A DNA stretch of 64,000 nucleotides from Neospora caninum Liverpool (Eukaryota; Apicomplexa; Conoidasida; Eucoccidiorida; Sarcocystidae). Position 1 is the first letter of the stretch. Every line of letters starts with the position of its first letter. The position numbers and the translations under genes were made by a program. The notes below the pieces were generated by a model. That model worked only from the letters and a program-made list of their open reading frames with translations. It searched no databases and was not told where the DNA came from. The stretch is taken from the NCBI RefSeq assembly GCF_000208865.1, contig NC_018385.1:1284724-1348723 (forward strand), in the 5' to 3' direction. Below are positions 34,601-57,007 of this stretch, piece after piece.

Positions 34601-36128
34601 GACCGCTCCATTGAACCCCGTTCTGTCTCCTCTTCGCTTCGTCCTTGACTTGTGCGTTTCGTCTCTTCTGCCTACTGCTCGAACGCGGAGTCGCCTGTCG
34701 GCGTGTTTCTGGGACGCGACAGCGCTGGGACTCCCTGGAAACACCTTGTCTTTCTCTTCTCTTTCCTCTTCTCCCTCGCCCTTGTCGCTCTTCTCTCCCT
34801 CTTCTTCTCTCACGCTTGGTCTTTTCTCTCGGGAGAAACCTAATGCGTTTACTGCGAACAAGGCGCAACAGAACTCTCCATTCCAGTGCTGACTGCCCCG
34901 TTTCCTTTCCTCTTTCACGCCCTTGCCCGTCCTCCGAACTTTCGCGGCATGTGCAGAGCGCGTCGAGCCGAATTGCAAACGTGGACGATGAAGACACGGA
35001 CGACGAAGAAGACGCGGCGGTCGAGGCGGAGGCGAGGCGCCTCACGCGCACCCAAGAAGGCATGGCCAAGAAAACAGCCTCGGCAAAAAAGAAACTGAAA
35101 CGCGCAAAGGTAAATCGCGTATTTCAGCTCGTCATTCTTCTTCTCTCTCTCCTCTCTCTATCTTCTTTCCTCTCTCACTTTTCTTTCCTCTCTCTCTTCT
35201 CTGGTCCTCGCTCGCGTTTCACGCGTCTCTTCTGTCCCGGAGTCTTTATCTTTTTCTCGCTTGCACGATCTTGTTTTCCGTCCACACATCTGCGCAGGCG
35301 AAGCTCCAGCGCCAGGTGGCGAGGAAGCAGCAGCGGGCGGAGCAACAGCAGCTGCTCGGCGGCGTCGTCGCGTCAGCCTCCATCCTGGACCTTCTCTTCG
35401 ATCCTCAGGGTCTCGCCGAGAAACTCTTCGGTGAGCGACGCGCACGCGAGGACGGCAGTCGGGCGTGCAGGACACACAGAGTCTTTAAAAAACCGAGAGG
35501 GGGAGAGGCGCAATATCGCCTTCCGACCTGATGGCTCGGAGCCTTCCTCTTGAAGAAACGTTGTGGACGAAGAGCGAGGCGTGTCGCGCAGTTCTTTCCG
35601 TGACTGGGGGGCGGTTTTGCCTTCTTCGCCGGCTCTTGCCCCGAACACAAACCATCAAGAGAAGCTGCTGCCTCTCGAGCGAAAAGGCGACACTCTCAGG
35701 GGATCGGACGCGAGAGGGCCGAGGCCGCACTAAGGCAAAAAGGGAAAAAGAGAAAACAGAGACGTGGGGCGGTCGAGGACGTCTCGGCGCGAGCACGTGA
35801 GTGCTGTGCGCATGCTCGGCCTCGGCGAACGGGACAGAGAGCGCAAGCAAAAGCGAAAAGTGGATTTTCTTTCTCCCCGCAGGTCGTGTGAAGGGACAGT
35901 CTGACCGATTCGCTTCGCGTCTCATCTTCCTCAATCTCCTCTCGCGTCTGATCGGTCACCACAAGCTCCTCCTCTTCAACTTTTACCCTTTCATACAGGC
36001 ACGTGTTTTGGCGAAGAAAACGAGATATCACGAGACGCAAGCGTGACACACACACACACAGCTGCTCACGCATCTTTTCATGTGTTCAAGTAGATATCTA
36101 CACATTTGGAGATACACACACACAAACA

Positions 36129-36167
<39 letters not shown>

Positions 36168-39100
36168 ATACAAGTATTTGGTCCGAATATGAGCACATGT
36201 GCATATGCCTATTCATATGTATTCGTATTTGCTTTGTGTTTGTGACATGTGTAGAGAGATGTGGGAAAGAGCGTCTTGGGTATCAGCTTTCTTTGTTTCA
36301 ACAGCCCTGTTTTTGCGACAGACTCGCACGGAACGGAGCGTAGAGACGTGCAGCTTGTATGTTTCAGTGCATGGGGGAGTGGGGAAACGTCTCTGGTTTC
36401 TGTGTTTTTCAATGCCGCTTTTCAGAAATATCTGCAGCCGCACCAGCGGCTGGTGTCTTCGCTCTTGGCCATTCTCGCCACAGCCGTCCACGAGCTCGTT
36501 CCGCCTCAGGAATTACTCCCCGTCGTGAAACACATTGCTGACGTCTTCATCAACGAAACGAGAGGCGAAGAAGTCATTACCGTCGGCCTCAATGCAGTGA
36601 GGAAAGGAATTCCCGAACTTTCCCTCTTTTCCCCTCACAACAAACACGGTCGATAAACGTGCATCTGCTTTTGCAATGATATACGCATATGCACGTATAT
36701 ACAATTCTCTATTTTTCAACGCATGTATCTGTCCTTGCACAACTATGCAAATACACCTGCACATTCATATATGGATATCGCCTTTTCTAGTGGGTGAAAC
36801 TTGGCTGAGGCGTGCTTTGGGGAGTTGTCTTTGTCTTTCTTTTCAGATAACGGAGATTTGCACGAGAGCGCCTTTGTGTATGACCAAGGATCTCTTGTCC
36901 GACCTCGTGGAATATCGACGCGAGCGGAAGAGCAAGAGCGTGGTCATGGCCGCGCGTCGCCTGATGAATTTGTACAGAGACGTTCTTCCCTCGATGCTCC
37001 CGGCGAATGCACGAGGAAAGGAGGCTGCGATGGCTGTGCGCAGCAGCCAGGTGAGAAAGCGTATATTTAAAAAACCAACATTTGTATACAAGCTGTACGA
37101 ATATCATGATATTCACTTTGGTAGTCTCCTTCCTGATGTTAGTCTAAAAGGGGGAAAGAGGGGGAAAAGACGCATATGAACAGAAGTGGCGAAAAGACCC
37201 AAACGGGGATAAGGGGATAGATTTGTCTGGGAGAAGATGCGTTTGTTGTGTGCGACGCCGAACTTGAAACGGTCAGACGATCTCGTGAGAGGCAGGCGAG
37301 CGCCGAAACGAATCGGAAAGCGAAGAAAAGGAGCGTGCAGAGAGAGGAGGGGAAGAAGGCAGATAGGAACAGGGTTCAGGAGATCCACGGAAGAGTGAGG
37401 GAGAGACACACGCCGGCTTGTTGTGAGTGCTTGGGAAGCATCGCCGAAACAGCCGAGTCAAAGAGACCGCAGATGGAAATTCTTTGCATCCGTCAGAGGG
37501 GGACTCGCGAGACCGAAGGGCTGTCCTCACCGTCACTCTCCCCTTCGTCCCGTCGTCATTTGCTTTGCAGGACGAGACTGTCAGCTACGGAGAGTTCAAA
37601 CCTGCAGAGAACCTGACCGGCCTCGACGAGCTGGAGAAGCTGCAAAAGTTGGTTAAAGCCCGAAAGCGAATGAGAGAGGAAGAGGAAGATGATGAAGAGC
37701 ACGATGAAGAGGATGAGGACGACGAAGATGAAGAGGACGACGAAGATGGAGAGGACGATGAAGATGGAGAGGACGACGAAGAATTAAGCGAAGGTGATGA
37801 AGAGGAAGATGCCGGAGACGAAGACGAGGAAGAAGATGACGACGAGGAAGAAGGGGACGACGAGGACGAAGAGGAAGACGAAGAGGAGGACGAAGAGGAA
37901 GAGGAAGGAAAGGACGAGTGTAACAAGCGTCCAAAGAAGAAGATGCGTCGGGCGTCTCCGTCGCCCAAAGAGGGGGGAGGGTCCGGCAACTCGGAAGAGA
38001 AGGACGTGTCGTCTTCGCTGGCGATGGACCGCATTTTGACGCCGGAGGAGTTTCACGCGTTGCGCGTGTTGCAGGCGAAGCGCTCAGTGGAGACCGCGGG
38101 TAGGCGACCCGGGGCGCAGAAGGACGACGAGGAAGAACACGATCGTCTGTTGTCTCTGCTGTCCAAGACACCTGGCGTTGAGGCTGGCCTCGATGAGAGC
38201 GAAGACCCCGACAGCGACGCCTCGTCCGACGAGGAGCCTGAACGCGAGGTGAGAAAACTTTCGAACTCTCTCTCTCGGAGACCTCCGCGAGAAGGAAGGC
38301 TGCACAAGGAGGGGATAGACCCAAACACGAAGGGACGCAGACGGCAGAAAGCCACATAGGCTGAGTCGACGCCATCGAGGCGGGCTGCCTCCTCGTTCCT
38401 CTCGCTCTTCTTGCTCGCGTGTCTTCTCCGTGGCACTCTTCGTCTCGTTCCTCAGGTTCGCGTCTTTGTCCCTTGCTGCGCTGACTCTTCGTTCTGTAGT
38501 AAACCACTCTGGACTGCGGCCGTCTTTTCCCTCTCTTCCTCTTTTCTTCAGCGCAACAGTCTGTTTGTTTCGAGCACCGAGCTTGAGGGCCTGGCAGGCC
38601 GCAAGCGTCGGCAGGCGCGTGAGCGAAATCGGCTGAAAGAAGAGGCGAAGATGGAACGGAAACGCGGGGGGAAAAGCGCTCCCTGGCCCTTCGCGAAAAA
38701 GCAAAGAGAAGCCGCGGAAGCGTCTCTCGCTGCAGATCCCTCGAAGAAACACAAAACGGTCGTCACTGGAAATGCGCCGCAAAAACTCAAAGCCAGAAAC
38801 AAGCCTCTGGCGATGGTTCGCCAGGTGAGCCTTTCTAGCGTGCTCTGAAATCCAAGTTCCTGCGTTTCCCGCCTGTCTCGAAGAATCTGCTTTCTCTGCG
38901 AATACAGGCCCAGCCACGCGACGCAGAGAAGGCGAGAGGTGGCGAGCAGAGAAAACACTGGGAAAAATCGAGTCACGCGCGACAGAAACGGGACGCTTCG
39001 CCCGACGGTCCGGTGTACGTACACCGGAAAGATCGCGGGGTTTACTCACAGCGGTTTTCACGACTGTCGCATGCAAGGGCTCAGACGAGACGTGTTTTCT

Positions 39101-39247
39101 TCTCTGCACTTTCTGGTTTGCGTGCAGAGTCGGAAGCTGCGCGACAAGAAGCAACAGAGTGTGAAGCAAAAGTTACAGAATCTGAAGAAACAAATTAAGA
39201 ACCTGAAGAAAAGCCAAGTGGGCCGACCCCGACGGAGAAAGCGATGA
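31638..39247 (+). CDS. SDA1: SDA1 homologue, 60S ribosome biogenesis factor
   Basis: Thirteen exons in full phase: 31638-31703, 31997-32140, 32471-32761, 33308-33439, 34138-34383, 34957-35109, 35298-35430, 35883-35998, 36426-36596, 36847-37050, 37571-38248, 38552-38824, 39128-39247; 908 residues. Landmarks of the SDA1 family, in order: NSLKRDPPAYFGEFQLQ at residue 23, LHPQTRQTLLLALLLLRRKQ, LLFDPQGLAEKLFG, LIGHHKLLLFNFYPFIQ joined to KYLQPHQR, VGLNA joined to ITEICTRAPLCMTKDLL, DETVSYGEFKP, and a Lys/Arg-rich end KLRDKKQQSVKQKLQNLKK. Sda1 acts in nucleolar maturation and export of pre-60S particles. A tract of about 80 mostly Asp/Glu residues (37670-37915) lies after the helical repeats; acidic tracts are usual in this family but this one is long. 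The intron after 35998 starts with GC rather than GT. Confidence 0.95.
33163..33230. repeat. paired TA tracts in SDA1 intron
   Basis: Two runs of about 11-13 TA units are separated by a short GC-containing spacer, upstream of the exon at 33308. Confidence 0.9.
34005..34079. repeat. 36-bp tandem duplication in an SDA1 intron
   Basis: CTCGCGCTTCCCCGCCGCCT and the 16 bases that follow begin at 34005 and again at 34041, with one difference (GCCC/GTCC). The repeat lies before the acceptor of exon 34138-34383. Confidence 0.85.
35999..36425 (+). other. GC-AG intron of SDA1
   Basis: The junction CAG|GCACGT to TTTCAG|AAA joins FYPFIQ to KYLQPHQR in phase 0, exactly as the family requires. No in-phase GT donor is available. 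The intron also holds a TA tract at about 36133-36163. Confidence 0.8.
37670..37915 (+). repeat. GAA/GAC-type low-complexity tract coding for an acidic run
   Basis: Runs of GAA, GAG, GAC and GAT codons within SDA1 exon 11 encode about 80 mainly Asp/Glu residues. The codons vary, so it is not a simple single-unit microsatellite. Confidence 0.9.
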
Positions 39248-39954
39248 AGCGTCACGCCGAAGAATATATATATATATATATATATATATGTTTCTACATA
39301 TATACATATATGTGCATCTGTATATACGTATATATTTCTGTTTTAACATACTGGAAACTACGCCCCTATATATATATATATATATATGGATTCGTCGCTT
39401 TGGGTTCAAGGTGTGATATGTGTGAAGCCATTAACGGGTTCGTGTTTAAGCAGGTTTGGGAGGGGAGTCTCTTTGTGTTGCTTTTTCTGCCTGTTTGTCT
39501 GGACTGTCTCGTTTTCCGTTTCCATTCTCCACCTTTTGCGGTGCCGTGGCGAGAGTCTAAGCGACTTCGGAAGCGAACTGTGAGAAGGTTTTTGCCGCGA
39601 CGAAAGCGATCGGCGAATGGCCCAACTGAGAGAGTCGCAGGCGGCGGAATCTGAACTTTTGTTTTAAGCGTCTCCTTTTCTCCCCTCTCTTTCTCTTTCC
39701 TGAGAGAGGCACCGCCGCCTCTACTTCCTGAAAGGGCCTTTTCGGCGGGGGAGAGATCAGACGGAGACTGTGTCCTGGCTGGCAAAGGAAACGAAAGGAG
39801 GCGGTGGGGGAGAAAAAGAGACACACGAAAGAGAACAGGCGACGGCGGAGGGTGAGGAGAAGGAACATCTGCAGCATAGAGAAGTTTCTCTGAGCGGGTC
39901 TGATGCGAAAAGAGAGAGGAAACGCAAAGGCACGTGAGAATGCGAAGGCAAAGT

Positions 39955-39992
<38 letters not shown>

Positions 39993-40561
39993 ACGCACGC
40001 GTACGGAGCAGATACACCTCGGCGGCAACCTGCGGCGAAGCCAAAGACAGCGGACGCGTGTGCGTCCTGGGAAAAACACTTAAAAGGGGATTAACAGTCG
40101 AGCTTTGACCGCCCGAATGGCGATACACCAACAATTTATGACTCAAAGGTCATCCGTGAATGAATGATCATGGGTTAAATCTTCCCGCGAAAACACGCGG
40201 GGCCGAAAAGAGAAGAGATGGTGAGAAGAAAAGGCAGAGAAAAAGAGGAGAGGCCGACGACGAGAACGAGGGGTAAAACCAATTTCAACCGAACGAAAAG
40301 GAGGAAGATACATACGGCAGGGAATCCGAGTCAAGAAATCTTCGGTGTTCTCGAGTAGCCGCCTAGGGATTGTTTCCAGTAAAAAAGAACTCTTCATTCT
40401 CCGCGTCTTTTTCTTGTCGCATGAGGGGAAAACCACCAGAGGGGAGTTCAACTGGTTCTATTTCCACAATAGTTATCATCTTAAGGGAGCCGTTTCAATT
40501 CACGTGCTTCTCTTCATCCTTCCTCTTTCCATTTCTTCTTCTCTCACGCTCGGTATCTCCT
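39248..40561. other. convergent intergenic region with microsatellites
   Basis: This stretch lies between the stop codons of SDA1 (plus) and the NSUN2-like gene (minus). It contains TA tracts at about 39264-39290 and 39367-39388 and a CA tract at about 39955-39990. The rest should be 3' untranslated sequence; no gene was recognised. Confidence 0.6.
39955..39990. repeat. CA microsatellite
   Basis: About 17 consecutive CA units lie in the convergent intergenic region after SDA1. Confidence 0.9.
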
Positions 40562-51297
<10,736 letters not shown>

Positions 51298-52805
51298 CTT
51301 TCACAGAGACGCTGCAGGAGCGGAGGAGGGGGGAAGGGAGAGGAAAAAATCGGCGATTCAAGGAATAAAAGGAAGACAGAGGCGATTTCGGGGAAGAGCG
51401 ACAGCAGGGGATGTGGCGACGGAGGAACCATGAACAGACGGAAGAAGATCCGAAAAGGAAGCAGGCAGAAGACAAGGAGATGGAGGAGAACAGGCAGAAG
51501 AGAAGGGGAGGGAGAAGAACAAGTGAGGAGGACGACGAGAGCAGGAGATCAAAGAGAGGGGAAAACGAGCTTTAGAACAGAGCTTGGGAAGAAGAGAGAG
51601 GAAGCGAAGCGGCGGACTGGGTCCGCGGAAAACTCCAGATCTTCTGTGGGATGACGAGAAAGAAGATTTCGGAAGTGGCTTCCTGCCTGCGAAAAGGAGG
51701 CAGTCCCTCTGTCCGCGTCCCGGTGCCTCTCTTAGCTGTGAGGAAGAAAATTCCCTCAGCCTGCTAAAACGTCTGTTTGACCCCTCGACGTCTAGAAGCA
51801 CAGCTGTATATGCTGATACATATGGAAGAACAGCCCACACATGTGTAAGTCGCCGTATATGTTGGCGATTCCGAATACTCGGGAGAAATCGCGTTTTTTC
51901 TGGGATTTTCGTCTTCACTTGTCCCTCGCAGAACGCTGCGAGTCTTGGCTGTCGCGGGACTGCATGCGGGGGCGTAAAACGCGCAGGTTTATTCAAAGAG
52001 AAAAGCAAGACCAGCAACAGTCGTCAGACTTCGCCCGATGGCTTTCGCTGATTGAGGATTCGGCGCAACGCAAAGAACAGTCTTCTCACTTTGTTTTCGG
52101 AGAGTGTTTCGCCGTGCGATTCAAAGACAAAGCGGAGAGAGTCAACAGCGGGACAGCTGGACTCACTTTGCATGCAGATTCGGAAAGAGCAATTCGCGGC
52201 AGCACTCGCTACGCATGAACAGGCCTGGAACTCCTTCCTGCGTTCGCCGTCCTCTCCCGTGCTTGGCGCAGTTTCTCACCTCTGTTTCGTCTCATCACGT
52301 AAACCGGTTAGGAAGGTTGGCAGGTGCCTTCTCTGTGTGTGTGGGATTCGCCTAGACCGCGCGCACACGCCTGGAGACAACAGCCACGGGCAATCGAGCT
52401 TCTTCCCAAAGCGGGAGGCTTCATTTCCCGTGGACGGGAGAGGCCTCTCGCGAGAACCACATTTCTTTCGGTTCGCTTCGAACCAGTCAAAAGTTTCCAC
52501 AGGTTGCGACGGGGAGGGGGGCACTTCGGACTCCAGATCACACAGTCCAGGCGCTTCCCTGTCGATAGATGACACGAAAGAGAGGGGAACACAGGGAGGG
52601 TAACTTCTTTGTACCAATCTATATTGAGGGTTCGGAAGTCGTTGTGGCTCTTCGGTAGACACAGCGAAATACCCCAGAGGTGTGCTCACCTCTATTTCCA
52701 CACAAGAGTTATCTTGACTGTGCTAGGCTTACACGAGAGAATTTGGACCCTGGTGACGTCATACACTCTCAAGACCTTAGTCCAACCCATAGGCTACACT
52801 CCCTA

Positions 52806-52862
52806 TAAAAAGGTAGTTTGTATGAACCTAGGAATCCCATGTTATGAGTGTAATAGGCACTG
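52806..52862. repeat. dispersed repeat, copy 3
   Basis: AAAAAGGTAGTTTGTATGAA and CCTAGGAATCCCATGTTATG closely match copy 2 for about 45 bases. It lies in the NSUN2-dynein intergenic region. Confidence 0.65.
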
Positions 52863-53748
52863 CTCTCTTCACGAGGACAGCCCAACCTCTCTTCTTTCTC
52901 GGTCTCGTTCTCAAAATGCTTCTTCCCCCATCATACCCTCGCGGTATCTGGCCTGCCTGTTTCTCCCCTGCTCTTTTCCAGCTCGCTTTTCTACCACACA
53001 GGAGTTTGGGATGAGATATCACGAGGTGGTCGCTTGCGCTCGGCCTCGACTGTTCAGAGTTTTCTTGATGCCGACCGCGCTGACTGGCGGTTCCCCGGTT
53101 GAGAGGCCCTGCACAGGCCGGAGGCTTCAACGTAGCCGGTTTATCAAGAACAAAAGGAGCATGTGACCGGGCAAAATGCGTCGGCGGAAAAAAGGTGGAA
53201 AACTGCTGATAGGCAGCGCGTGAGGACGGGACGCAGAAAGCGTGTCCTTTTGTGTACAGTGGATCGATGTGAAATTGGAGTCCAGGTGTCTCATCACACG
53301 TCCCGGTCTCTCAGTTCATGTGAAGGCGTCAGGATCACCCAGGAATCTGGGGCGAGGCGCCCTCGCCAGCAGCGGTGTAGCAGGGGACAGCGGAACGATC
53401 TGCGTGCGTGTATTTACTTGCTCCGTGCATGTTCCAGGGAGTCTCCATCCGAAGCACTCCTTTGTGTTGCGCAGAGCCGAATGTTCCCGTTTTTCCTCGG
53501 GTTCTTGTTCCCTGTATTCACGAACTTCGCGTGCAACTGCATGGTACACCTCGTCTAGTGACTGCCCCGCACAGGCTTTTCCTTCCATGATCGGTATCCT
53601 GCGTTCGTCCGTGCGAGTCAGAGGGACGCTAGGAAAAAGTAGACTGCTACCAACAAACATGATACAGCAAACGGTCGGCGCCCAGAGAAGAGGTATCACA
53701 ACGTGTAACTCCACGGGCTCTCATCTTCCAGAAAGTGGCTCGGTGCCT

Positions 53749-53877
53749 CAGTGCAGATCCACACAGAAGAAATGGGCAGAGCGCCTTCCTAGCACATGCA
53801 CTTCTTTGCTCACCCAGTGCGGATCCACACAGAAGAAATGGGTAGAGCGCCTTCCTAGCACATGCACTTCTTTGCTC
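53749..53877. repeat. 66-bp tandem duplication
   Basis: CAGTGCAGATCCACACAGAA and the following bases to CTTCTTTGCTC start at 53749 and again at 53815. The two copies differ at only a few positions, so the duplication is recent. Confidence 0.95.
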
Positions 53878-56840
53878 CTTACTGTGTCCCATGCGAATCG
53901 CCCGCTGCATTCAGTTCGTCGCTCCGGTCCATTGCGAAACCGCAGAACGGCAGCCTGGAGCCTTCCCTGGCCGTGAAACACCTCATCATAGCAGAGCTCT
54001 CAAGACTCGGACTCAGTCCGTTTGTGACGCGGGGTTCTACACGGAGACCCGAATCCAAGAACTCTCGTGCAGCTGCAACCCCAATCGAATCCCTCTGTCC
54101 AGAGGCTTTCCACGCTCGCGATTTCCGGCGGTGATACACTGGACACCCCAGACCTCTCCTGTATCGCTGTCACGGGGTTGGGCTGTTTGGACAGTCGTTA
54201 GGCGTGTTCAGCCGCTTCAGCCACTGTCCACGAGTATCCTGGAACTTCCCTCCAGAAAGCGTGGGAACACTGCGGTTGTGGACTGACGGTCGCGAAAACA
54301 CAGACCCCGTTCCTTACTCGTCCAGCACGAATCCCTGCGCGAGTTCGCATCCGTTCGTAAGTTGCGTGTGCGTCGTAGCAGTGCCGCAGCGTGGAACGAT
54401 AAAAGGGTGGACAACCGCGCCTAGTCTGTGCCTTCTCACAATCGCACCTGTGGCGAGCGACTGAAGGTGCACTCGAAGGCAGAGAAGATGCTAAACGGTG
54501 ACGCCGCGCGCAGGAACGCTCGCTTCGCCGGGACTGACACAGCCGGAAAAAAGCCGTCCTGACGCGCATCTGAAGTGGTCGACTAACTCTGGAGTGCAAA
54601 AAGAAAGCGCTCGTGTACATGAGCCTCCAGTCTCCCGCTGTCTCAGAGAGTATCACTCCCAGTACGATGGTACCGATCATACTAGCACCTGAGTAGCAGT
54701 TTTCTCTCGCTGTTAATACGAGTGATAGCGGTAATCCGTAACAGAGAACCAAAAGTGGTCAGAAGAAAACGGTGGGCGGCCTGGTCCGTGACCCGCCGGC
54801 GTGAGGCAAGCGCCACATGAGTCGCACCGCGAGAAAAACGAACTAGAGAACGGGGGCAATGGGACCCGAAGCAGGAAATCCTCGCGTTCTCCGTGCCTGG
54901 AGCAGCTGTAGAGATCACACCTGTCGCTCGCGCGGTTCCGCTGAACTTTTCAACTGCCACACAGTGCAGACTTCCTAGAGGCAGGGGAGCGCCAGGAACG
55001 CGTATTTCTGTGTCGTGTGTCCAGAGCACTGAACTGCACTGGTTCATATCTGCAGTCGCCGACGGTGCTTCTCTGAAGTTCCAGAAAAATCTGCATTTTC
55101 TTACCTTCAGTCCTCCGTCTACGCTTTTCCGCCTTTCGCGTGAACAAGCGAGCGGCCGTCGAGAGAGTTCCCCCCCGCAGAGAGGTCGTACCTGGGAGGG
55201 GTGCGAAAGGCGCTCTGGCTGTGGCCCGTGACAGTGTATTTTTCGGTTTCTCCAACTCTCCCCCTCCATCGAGGTTCTCTGTACGAAAGATGTGCAAGAG
55301 TGGCGAACAGCGAAAACACCCAGAAGGAAACAGATAGTCGATTCGAGAGATTGCCAAGGTGCGCCCCGATGCATCGCGCTCTGCTGGGGCGCTCCGGACC
55401 AGCCTTTTCGAAGGAGGGTCATCGCGGGTTCTCGCTCCTTCGGGGCATCACCTCGGCAAGCTGTCCTGCGAGTACCTCTCCTGCAAAAAAGCGGCGAAAA
55501 ACCGCGTTTCGCAGGGAGCAGTGGAAAGACGACGCGCGCGCCTCTCTCTCAGGCGAGACACAGACGCGCTTTCCTTCTTCGCCACACTTTCTTCTGGAAG
55601 CACAGCTTTCTTCACGGCTCCTGCTGCAGTGCTGTCACCCCCCCTCGATCCTCCGCTTCTCAGGACACAGGAGAGGACGCGCAGAGAAAAGTGCCCGGCT
55701 GCTGGCTGCGAGGGCGGTTGGCCAGCGGGCGGTTTAGCTGCGATTGAAACGCTCCTGTTTCCTTCGAAAGCTCCGCTTTTTTCAGCCGGTGTAGTGACCA
55801 GTGTGGCTGCTAAAACCAAAGGCAGCTCGGGAAGGCCTTCTTGCGTCCAGTTTCACTGCGTTATTTTCAAGGAGCGACGCGCCAGGGTTCGCTTTCCAGT
55901 CGTTCCGCGCTCCCGTCTAGAGAACTCTTTTCTTGTCCGGTTTCGCTAGTGGCTGTCCGACTTTTTTGCGTGCCGGAAGTTCGAGCCCGCAATGTTATTC
56001 GTCTCCATGGCTTCTTTGCTCGTCTTCCGCGCGGGAAAAAGCGGGAAAAACGCGGCGCTTCGGTCTCGAGGCAACGAGCGGCGCTGTCCTTGCGTCGTCT
56101 GTGCGTCTCTCCTTTTCCGGGACAGTTCCCTTTTCTGCGAAATTCACCGGCTCCACTGACGACCAGTCGTGCTTCGTCAGGTGTACAGACGCCGCTTGCA
56201 GACGCACGCCGTCGTAGCTAGACTCCTCTCCGAGGTTTGCATCTATCTTTTGGCATTTTCTTTGGTTTCGCCTGTCCCCCCGCTTGGCAAGTGTGTGTTC
56301 CTGTGATCGTCCTGCTCACGAAACTGCACAAGTCTCTCCGGCGTTTTAACCTCCTTGTAAGGTTACCATGCGCTCTCCTCCGTTCCCCTAGTCGGGCATG
56401 AGCCCCTTGCGTTCGCTCCTTTCCGAACAACGTTTTCTGTCCTTTCTCTCCCGTCGTCTCTCCATTTCCACGCGTCAACAGCGACAGGCAGCACTTTCCC
56501 TTCGTCCTCTCCCGCCTCGACTTTCCCTCGCACGTCATTCCCACTATCGACAGCCTACGCTTCCTCAGGTTTCCCGCTCCAGCTCGTCTTCAGCTCTGGG
56601 TTCGAGCCCCGCTCCCTCCCGGACCCGCTACCCCTTTTCGCCGTGCTCTGCGCCGCGCGCCGACTTCCGGAAAAGTCTCCGCAGTGTGTACCTCTCTCCC
56701 TCGGCATATCTCTCGATATACACCACACTTCTCTGTCTATGTTCGGATATGGCTGCAAGTACGTAGCTAGAAAGCCACGCTCGCCCATAGCCCCGATTTC
56801 CACTTTCCCCCCCGCGTTTCTCTGCTTTTCCCTCGTTCCC

Positions 56841-56900
56841 CGCGTTTCTCATGCGCTCCCGCGTTTCTCATGCGCTCCCGCCTTTCTCCTGCGCTCCCGC
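56841..56900. repeat. 19-bp repeat, three copies, upstream of dynein
   Basis: CGCGTTTCTCATGCGCTCC starts at 56841 and 56860, with a diverged third copy at 56879. It lies within about 170 bases of the dynein start codon, probably in the 5' leader. Confidence 0.85.
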
Positions 56901-57007
56901 CTCGTTCTGTCATGTTCCTGCCTCCGTGCGCCTCGAGTGGAGTCGCGCGTGACCAGTTTCTCGGCCGTTGCGCGCAGTCGCCTTCTGATTCCTGAGTTCT
57001 GTTCAAG

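Larger units (their letters stand above)
51298..57007. other. 5.7-kb divergent intergenic region
   Basis: This region separates the starts of the NSUN2-like (minus) and dynein (plus) genes and should contain both promoters and leaders. It holds a dispersed repeat (52806-52862), a 66-bp tandem duplication (53749-53877) and three 19-bp repeats (56841-56900). Plus-strand open frames around 53242-53976 and 55359-55949 have no recognised domain and no splice context, so they are not called as genes. Confidence 0.5.

Noticed and set aside
53242..53976. 244-codon plus-strand open frame in the NSUN2-dynein interval
   Set aside because: It has no recognisable domain, an arbitrary composition, no splice or promoter context, and part of it is the 66-bp duplication. 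Kept only as a point to check.
55359..55949. 196-codon plus-strand open frame upstream of dynein
   Set aside because: GC-rich DNA gives such frames by chance; no domain, and it overlaps other frames of equal length on both strands.
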